From Cymodocea nodosa (Eukaryota > Streptophyta > Magnoliopsida > Alismatales > Cymodoceaceae), in the NCBI GenBank assembly GCA_036874045.1, contig CM072336.1:18037001-18101000 (forward strand): a DNA stretch of 64,000 nucleotides. Reading direction: 5' to 3'. Each line of letters begins with the position of its first letter. Within the stretch, counting starts at the first letter, position 1. A program made the position numbers and the translations under genes. This document shows positions 56,801-64,000 of this stretch, piece by piece. The notes beneath the pieces were generated by a model, which was given only the letters and a program-made list of their open reading frames with translations, had not been told where the DNA came from and ran no database searches.

Positions 56801-59064
56801 AGGAAACCTTTTTGGTTTTAATTAGGTACATAGATTGTTGTTATGGTTTGCTTTGTAATTCTGAGTGAGCTCTAACACAGAATGTATACCTTTTCTGGAT
56901 TTTGTTTAACTTTTTAACTAAGATTAATAACACATGGTTTGCTATTTGCAAGAAGAGAACTGCCGAAGAAAAAAGTACTCCACATAAGACATCTGATATT
57001 TATCTTGCATACCATGTTCAGAAACATATTGTTGTAGCTGATGGTTCATGTTTTTGTCAGCTATTGGTGGATGACTTTTATCAGCTATGATGGTTACTGA
57101 AACTTCTTTTTCAGTCACCATTCACATGTTTCTGTGGTATGGTTGCATTTGGACCTTGCCCATATATTTTGTTTAACTTTTTAACTAGGATTCATAGCAC
57201 GTGGTTTGCCATTTGCAAGAAGAGAACAGCCAATGAAAAATGTACTCCATATAAGGCATATGATATTTATCTTGCATACTATGTTCAGAAACATATTGTT
57301 GTAGCTGATGGTTCATGTTTCTGTCAGCTATTAGTGGATAGCTTTTATCAGTTATGTTGGTTACTGAAACTTCTTTTTCAGTCACCATTCACGTGTTTCT
57401 GTAGTATGGTTTCATTTGCACCCTGCCCATGTATTTGTTGACAATTTAAAAACAGAAATATAATAATGGAAAATAATAGAAAACCACTGAACTGAACATG
57501 AATGAAAAATGGAAGATGATCCATTCAGGCACCCAGAGTCTTATGGGTGTCTGAACTTGGATTTGGAGTTCCGTTCTGGTTGGGTTATGCTCTTCTGTTT
57601 TATTTTGGTTTTGATGATCTAGTTGCAAGGCTCGCACACCTGAAGCTAATGGGTGTCCAAAAATGGATTTGGGGATCCATTGTGATGCTGTTTTTTCATT
57701 TGCCTTGGGCTGCTCTCATTTCCTCTTTGTGTTTGGTTTTGATCTGGTCTGCCCCATTTGTACTTTCTTGTTGGGACCCCACCCTATAAATAGATCAAGG
57801 ATTTGTAACCAAAAAAAAAAGAAAAATGGAACTGTGAAAAAAATAAAAATAATGAAAACAGAGACTTCCTCAAATGTATATTAGAAGTGTCATTTCCAAT
57901 TTTTTTTATTGCCATTTTGTCCATCTTTTTGTTGATCCCAGTTGCTTTCTGGTTATTTCAGAAATGTACTCATGTTGGCTGATTTCTTTTTAAAAATCTG
58001 TTTTTTGGCAGTATATCATCAACCATCAGGCCCTCCCTTGTCTTCTGAATCTTTTGACTCACAACCACAAAAAAAGCATTAAGAAGGAAGCTTGCTGGAC
58101 AATTTCCAACATTACAGCTGGAAACAAGCAGCAGATACAGGTGACATACATATAATGCATTCTCTCTTGAGTTCTTATAAACCATTAGACTGTCTCGTTA
58201 TTGTTACTGTACATTCATCATTTGCTTTCTAGCATAATTTTCTTTTTTGTTAATCATAGTTCTGTTAAGTTCAATGTTTCCAAATGTTATGATTAGTAAC
58301 TTATTACAATTAAGTTGACTGTAGCTGTCAGTTGAATATTTCTTATTCTTAAATGAAACTAATTTACACTTAATGTTAAAACTGATAATGAAGAAGTGAT
58401 CAAGCAGAAAAATTGGAAGTTGAATTCTTTTTTAATATGCTGTTGGCCAGGCTTATAAACCAATCTTAGATATTTATTGATTCAGGCTGTAATTGATGCA
58501 CAAATAATTGGTCCTCTTGTGCATTTGCTCCAAACTGCTGAATTTGATATTAAGAAGGAGGCAGCCTGGGCGATTTCAAATGCTACATCTGGTGGTAATC
58601 ATGACCAGATAAAGTACGTATTCTAATTATAGCTTTTTCATTTTTAAATGTTCTTGCTCAACTCGTTGGGGTTATTTTTGTTTTCTTGCAGATTTCTTGT
58701 GAGCCAGGGTTGTATCAAGCCCTTATGTGATCTCCTTGTCTGCCCTGATGCACGAATTGTGACTGTATGCTTAGAAGGACTTGAGAACATTTTAAAGGTG
58801 GGAGAAGCTAAGAAGAATATGGGTGCCACCGAGGGTGTTAACCTCTATGCACAGATGATTGATGAGGCAGAAGGTTTGGAAAAGATCGAGAATCTACAGA
58901 GCCATGATAATACTGAGATTTATGAGAAATCTGTGAAGATCTTGGAGACATATTGGTTGGAGGAGGAAGATGATGTGATGCCATCTGGAGATGGTGCCCA
59001 AACAGGTTTTCAGTTTGGAAACAATAATGCATCTACTCCACCTGGTGGATTCAAATTTGGCTGA
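53836..59064 (+). CDS. IMPA: Importin subunit alpha (nuclear transport adaptor), ten coding exons
   Basis: Binds classical nuclear localisation signals in the cytoplasm and links cargo to importin beta for passage through the nuclear pore. Coding exons, all with GT/AG borders: 53836-54048, 54157-54253, 54356-54447, 54539-54670, 54790-54975, 55082-55245, 55363-55441, 58012-58140, 58486-58613, 58692-59064; 1,593 nt, 530 residues. The start [17 protein letters not shown] fits plant importin alpha. Residues 1-90 form the importin-beta-binding domain with basic clusters at 12-17, 26-29, 37-41 and 47-50. Armadillo repeats follow; NLS-contacting W-x3-N pairs include W139/N143, W181/N185, W224/N228, W350/N354 and W392/N396, while W265 is followed by Y in ALSY. 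The acidic YWLEEEDD stretch and a Gly/Phe-rich tail GGFKFG close the protein. Family length is usually about 530, so it is complete. Exon 1 is far richer in GC than the rest. I see no lesion; likely functional. Confidence 0.97.
54049..54156 (+). other. Intron 1 of importin alpha, with early in-frame stop
   Basis: The frame of exon 1 stays open into the intron and stops at 54103-54105. An unspliced transcript would therefore encode an 89-residue peptide: the importin-beta-binding domain without armadillo repeats. Confidence 0.6.
55656..56006 (+). repeat. 175-bp tandem duplication in intron 7
   Basis: GTTCATAAACTTGCAGTG starts both copies, at 55656 and 55831. The units run to ...CTGCAATGTATTT and differ at only a few bases, so the duplication is recent. 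Confidence 0.93.
56901..57434 (+). repeat. 267-bp tandem duplication in intron 7
   Basis: TTTGTTTAACTTTTTAACTA begins at 56901 and again at 57168. The two units are clearly homologous but more diverged than the 175-bp pair, so this duplication is older. Confidence 0.92.
57440..57835 (+). repeat. Possible poly(A)-ended insertion in intron 7
   Basis: A less AT-rich block of about 350 bp with a 75-80 codon open stretch, ending GGATTTGTAACC then ten A. It resembles a SINE or other retroposed sequence. No target duplication or tRNA-like head could be confirmed. Confidence 0.3.
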
Positions 59065-59280
59065 AGGTATTTTTACACTTGTATTTCTATGATTCTCTTG
59101 ATTTGTTTATGTGAGCCATTATATTCAGTCAAGTTGATCCATTAAATTGTTGGAGTATGCAGGCTCTCTCTGGTACAGGCTTGGCGGTCATTCCATTGCA
59201 AGTAGCAATGGAGGTCTGTGTTATGTCTTATCAGTCCAGTTGGTCGTTGGTCTACTGGTGGTCAGGCAATAAAAATAGGC
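59065..59280 (+). other. 3' untranslated region of importin alpha
   Basis: Two bases after the stop there is AAG/GTATTT and later TATGCAG/GCTCTC (59161-59162), consistent with a 96-bp intron in the 3' UTR (59067-59162). A possible polyadenylation signal AATAAA lies at 59268-59273. Confidence 0.5.
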
Positions 59281-59595
59281 TGTGTCGCATAGGTAAGAGT
59301 ATTTATCATAGGGTATTTTTAATTTGGCCTTTTGCTTCTTACCGCGAGTTGGCACAGCTTGGATCATTTGTTGTAATGAACTTGAAAAAAGCGTGGGGTG
59401 GGGGAGTTGGATGCTGTCATGTAGTTCAACACTGTCGGGATCTTTTTTCGCATCTTGCAGGTAATGGGCCTTTACCTCCTGTATAGAACGAGTAAATTGT
59501 CTTATTTCGAGGTCATTCAGTGCGTGATTCTTGGTAGGATTTTATTCAAAGGTGATATATATATCTATATGTATGTATGTATGTATGTATATATA

Positions 59596-59632
<37 letters not shown>

Positions 59633-61319
59633 TTATTGTCTTAAGAAAATGTCAATTTTAAAGTTCTATCTCCGTCTTATTGTTACTGCTCGTATCATCA
59701 CCTCGTTCTTCTATTTATCGTGACATGTAATCCGATTTATCTAATAGAAACGTTACGGTGATGCTGACAATCTCTTGATTAGAATCAACGATATTTGCTA
59801 CGCCAATTAATTCTAAATTTTTATTTTGACCATGTATTTGCTTGTAATTGATGGTTGTAAGCTATCGATGGTATATTTACTTAGTGCTCTACCGGTAGTG
59901 TATATCACCACAGCACTACCAGCAAGTTCCTCGGTTACCTTCATTGGGCCAAGATTTACGCGCCATAGCTTGGGTAGCGGTTGCAGTTGTTTTCAAGAAA
60001 GCATTGGTGTTCACATGTCATTGTCGGACGGTAGGAAGCCTGGAGGAGTTGGATTAAGTTGGGAGTTGCAAAATGTGGTCTTGTTGGAATTATACTCATA
60101 CATGGTTGGTTCTAGTCTTGTATTTTCAGTAAAGATTAGAAGCCTGGAGGGAACAGAATCTGATACGATAACGTACATCGATAAGTGCCTTGTAGTCTCG
60201 ACAAAACGATTTTAAATTTTCAGCAAAGAAACCCAGAATCACAAGGCCGGTGGTCCATAAATTGACGAAGACTAGACGAACATTACAAAGGTAAATCCTT
60301 CAGAGCCGGTGGTGCAACAATGCTGTCAAACGACGTAACTTCCGTTCTCATGAAATGGGACGATTGCCCATTCGCGGAAAAATGTTCAGAAAATGTGGAA
60401 CGATTGCGCTAGACGGTCACCTATCGGTTGGGAACCCAATATGAGTCCGGAAGCACTCTCGCTTCTATGGGTTTCACTTTATTTTGTTTTCTTGATGAAA
60501 AGTACTTCATTCTTATGAGTTAGATTAGGTCGAGTTGTTTATTATCAGGGGTTGAGTATGGATTTGCTAATTGAAGTACCAAGAATGGCTTTGCTAAATG
60601 GAGTAGATTTTGTTTCAATGACTCCCAAGAAGAGAATTTGAATAAACAGAAATTCTGAGTACAAATTTTAAAATTGAGTATATTTTTTTAAAAACATAAT
60701 AAATATTTATTGCATGCATAAGAATCCAGTAGCGGCAGAATTCTACCAATGTAACTCGATCCAATACCATTGTCGACAAGTATACTTTCAATCCAGTGGT
60801 AAAAAAATTATATAATTTGTATACTTATTGACATAATAGCGAATGAATGATGGTGTGATGTGGTCTTTGCAGCGATGGACAATTCCAATTGAAATCAAAA
60901 TACATAGGGCGTGTGTGCATGTTTATATATACTTGTTAATTGTGTGTTGTGGGAGTGGTCTAAATTGAATCGTATTTGATACCATTTGCTTTCCTGTGCT
61001 TAAAACTTCAAATGATGTGGCCCAGACACGTTTTATAGCCCAGGGTCTAATAGTGTCTTGCCATGCTATGTCAAGGGGGAGTTTTGTCCCAACAAACATT
61101 GTTTTTAAGAAATGAAAATTTATTACATGCAAATTTACATTGTTTGCAAGTTTAAAATAGAACATCTTTAAAAAAATCAAATATTATTCTTATGTACAAT
61201 GTGTACAATGAACAAAAAAGATAGCATAAAATAGAAGATGATCCTGTTCATACATATTATAAGGATAAACAACCTTTGTAAAAAAAGAAGAAGGCAGCTT
61301 CACATGACAAGAATAAACC
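59281..61319. other. Intergenic DNA, no gene supported
   Basis: Apart from the microsatellite at 59554-59631 I see only short frames without recognisable domains. The minus strand near 60960-61100 has TGTTGGGACAAAACTCCCCC...CCCTGGGCTATAAAACG, which could be a small LTR or promoter fragment, but no partner was found. Confidence 0.4.
59554..59631. repeat. (AT)n/(ATGT)n microsatellite
   Basis: Runs of AT and GTAT units from GATATATATAT to the last GTATGTATGT. Confidence 0.95.
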
Positions 61320-62400
61320 ACATCCTCATACAGTGGGAAAAAGGTCACGTTCGGGCATGGTCAGGCGACTGTGGGTGAGCGGTTCCTTGGAAACGGTTGC
61401 AGGATGCCACCCTTCACAAAGGGGTGGAGACAGGCACTTCAGCAAATTTCAATGGCAGACATCGAACAGACGGGAACTCTGAAAGATTGAGTGGGCCAAC
61501 GTCACTCCTTATTCCTTCCCATTCTTCTTTTCTCTCCCTTGTCATCCACTTCCTCCCTTACCCAAATTAAACCATGCACCCAAACTCCACGCTGACATCT
61601 ATCATGGCAGCCTAATGCAACTTCCCTTTGCACCAAACACCTCATTGGCATTAGACATAGTAGCCCAACCCATTGTAACAATGATCATCTTCAAGCTTTT
61701 ATGACTCACCAACCTCCATAGTCCCTTTGGATGCACAAGAAAAGGCCGTCCAGTGTAGGCTGGTAGAAGCACAAGCCTAGAATTGTTGCTCCCTTGTGAT
61801 CATGGGTGCATCTGCTTTCTGCTTCGCACCGTGCCAGTCGTGTACATTTCTGTACCGTGCAGCTGGCAACGTCACACGAGGCGTGCTGCACAGGATTATG
61901 CATGGCACGCCCATGAATGCGACTGTAGCTTGACGAAGAAGCTTCGATGCGGATGCTCGGCCGTGACACAGAAGCACAGTCGATCTTTTGGAGAAATGAC
62001 CATCTCACCCTTCATGTGCGTGCATGCATTCGACGGTCCGCTGAAACTTCAGGAATCACGATATCGTCGTCGCCGAGCCCACACTGGCTGCCGCTGCCAT
62101 CTTTCGTCGATATTTGTTGCCGGAACTCATTGATTAATCCACTATTGCGTCGCCCACTGCTGCTACTACTTCGTCATCCAGCATCGATTTCGCCGCTGCT
62201 GTTGCTTCGCCGATTAATTTTAGTCCAGAGTGGATTTTGCCCGTCACTCGTTGGTGCTACTACTGCGTCACTCGCTCTGGCGTCGATTTCGCTGCTGCTG
62301 TTGTTGCCGTCTGAGGTCAGTGCAGTGTTTAGATCCCTTGTTTATGCATCTTCTGTATTTGGTTTAATCTCTTTGATCTGTTCAGAGAAATAAGTTTGAT
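61320..62400. other. GC-richer block without assignable gene
   Basis: 61780-62320 is clearly more GC-rich than its surroundings and has overlapping open frames in three frames (for example 61947-62393, 148 codons, Leu/Ser/Arg-rich). The frames show no domain and look like by-products of base composition and repeated GCTGCTGCT text. It might be the GC-rich end of a DNA transposon or a 5' exon of a gene; neither can be supported. Confidence 0.3.
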
Positions 62401-63449
62401 TGAATTGGATCTATTTGATTTGTTTATGCATCTTCATTCACAAGTTCATTTTGTGATACGATCTTCTTCTGTCAAAAAATAATGATGTTTGTTGATTTTT
62501 TGTACGTCAAGAGTGATTATAGGATGGTAACATGGGCATGTTATAATTAATTCACCATGCTATTTTTAAGGCATATAGATTTGTACATGAGTTTTGTCTC
62601 AAAGAAAATGTGGAAAAACCAAAATGAAAATCTATACTGTAATGGGCGATTATAGACCTCTGTGGCCCTGCTTGCCTAGAGAAAACATCATGCAAGTCCT
62701 TTTATCTGGTTCTCAAAATCACTATGCAACACATTCTTGGATGGCATTGCCATTTTGCCATTGGTATTTTGGAATCATTGGATTATGAATCAAGCAATCA
62801 ATTGTCGAGATGGTGGATTGGAAAGTATCACAAATCATGATAACTTCAACGAAGATGTGTAAAATGTGCATGTAGACCACATGCTCATGATAGAAGACGC
62901 AACAAAAAAGTAAAATTTTATCATGAGCATCTGAATTTTATGGTGCCTTTTCATCATTATGTTCAGAATCGTAAACCATTGTAAAACTAATATGCTCTCT
63001 TTGCTTTTCTTTAAATGTGATAAAATTAGGGTCACTTGCATGCATACATGCGACAAAAACATAAGAACTTTCAAGTATATCCTTGCCTTCTCAAAAATAA
63101 TTGACGTAATTCTCAAAACTTTCAATGATAGAATTCATGCCCTTGAATACCTCATCCCCAAACCCACATTGTTAACGACCACAGCAGACTCGAACATGCT
63201 CTCTCGGCATTGAAAATTTTTAACAAATGCAGATACATGCATTTATGGAGTAAATAATAGCTAAGAAGTTAAACATTTCTCTATTGCATCAATTTACTGT
63301 GGTAGCAACAATTTATAACATGAAGATTGATTATTATTATTGGGGTTCAAGCACAAACCTCCACTACCCTTCTTTACGTTCTTGCAGAATCCAAAATAAT
63401 ATCCTTAGAATTCAACTTGCCTATTTAGAACAGTAATCAAAATTTAGTT
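62401..63449. other. Intergenic DNA, no gene seen
   Basis: AT-rich. Short frames only, none with a recognisable domain. Confidence 0.4.
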
Positions 63450-64000
63450 CACTTGTTCGAAACAAGGAATGTCACACGAACGATAGTAATTGGCAAGGTC
63501 TCCTCTCACCTATTGCGGAAGCTATTGAGTTAGGCTGCTCTCGAAAAGATTAGTGTGTTCTCTCCTTCGCACACACACACACACATAATTGTAGAATACA
63601 CAAATACACAAGCACACTAATAGAACATGATGATATACATGATTCGATACTATGCCTACGTCCACAAGTGTCGCCATCAAAAGGTTACAAGCATTGACTT
63701 ACCAGCTACGACACTACACCTTGAGGACTCCTCACTCTTAGCTTTGTGCATTACCTTAAAGTTTATAGTACACCCCTATTTATAGGCATCGGTGTAAACC
63801 CTAATCTTAGAAATTACAAGTTTGCCATTAAGGATTTATCTCCCTCACCATGGAGAACCTCATTAGTCATAGATCTCTGTCAAATGCCTCCTCCACTAGT
63901 TTGCATAGTTCGCCTCCATCAAGGTCAGCATCCTCCACAAGATGCCCTTTTTCATTACAAGATTTCTCTTGCATCTTCCACCATCGATCTGTTGGATACA
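63450..64000 (-). mobile_element. Copia-type LTR fragment, cut by window end
   Basis: Read on minus: a CCTATAAATAGGGGTG core promoter (TATA box complementary to 63777-63784) and, about 110 bp further, CACTTGTGGACGTAGGCATA then ATCGAATCATGTA. The GGACGTAGGC...GAACC(A/T)CGT-like text in that position is characteristic of U5 in Tork-type copia LTRs (compare element F). It ends near a (CA)n run at 63570-63585. Borders are not determined and the outer part may lie beyond the window. Confidence 0.6.

Larger units (their letters stand above)
55442..58011 (+). other. Intron 7 of importin alpha (2.57 kb), built from duplications and an insertion
   Basis: The other introns are about 90-350 bp. This one holds a 175-bp tandem duplication, a 267-bp tandem duplication and a possible poly(A)-ended insertion, listed separately. 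The remaining sequence is T-rich and without coding signal. Confidence 0.9.

Noticed and set aside
57139-57441. 100-codon frame in intron 7 as an extra exon
   Set aside because: Falls inside the 267-bp tandem duplication and has no similarity to importin alpha, whose exons 7 and 8 join in frame without it.
59455-59661. 68-codon frame downstream of importin alpha
   Set aside because: Largely encoded by the ATGT microsatellite.
61706-62133. Overlapping frames on both strands in the GC-rich block
   Set aside because: Three or more frames open at once points to composition, not coding; no recognisable domain.

Overview
This window is nuclear DNA of a flowering plant. It holds one intact host gene, an importin alpha with ten coding exons (53836-59064, + strand), next to about 49 kb of nested LTR retrotransposons. 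The importin first exon is very GC-rich while later exons and introns are AT-rich. That gradient is common in monocots and hints at one, but the sequence does not fix the species.

Layout of the retroelement block (1-49487). The oldest layer is a SIRE/Maximus-type Ty1/copia element, here called D (minus strand). Its 5' LTR is 48263-49487 and its body survives in pieces at 48041-48260, 17468-17810 and 13722-15690. Into D went a Tork-like copia element F (17811-48039, +), a solo Athila-type LTR (15691-17467) and an Athila-like Ty3/gypsy element B (1524-13721, -). F was in turn hit by a solo LTR of family L1 (17956-19500), a solo LTR of family E (21892-23404), and, in its 3' LTR, a 24-kb Athila-like element A (23887-47869, -, target duplication GTGAA). 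A contains a gag-only SIRE-like element E (29612-36046, +, target duplication TTAAT) and a solo LTR of the D family (44372-45607). B contains a solo Athila-type LTR (3949-5817) and is cut at the left by an L1-family LTR (1-1523). All coding parts in the block are decayed.

Two features stand out. First, A and B share an unusual gene order: a capsid-less nucleocapsid/pre-protease segment follows the primer-binding site, then protease, RT, RNase H, integrase and an env-position ORF, and only then a capsid-type gag. In A this is followed by a captured F-box gene. Second, LTRs of the Ty3/gypsy element (A/B) and the Ty1/copia elements (E, and more loosely D and L1) share a composite module of palindromic TAACTATCCGA or TAACTCAACGA pairs, a CTTAAGTCA box and a CACGTG G-box, repeated about every 130 bp.

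Right of the block, 49488-53560 is AT-rich intergenic DNA with a diverged 5S rRNA-derived sequence at 49649-49763. After importin alpha, 59.3-63.4 kb shows no gene I can support. The window ends in a minus-strand copia-type LTR (about 63450-64000).
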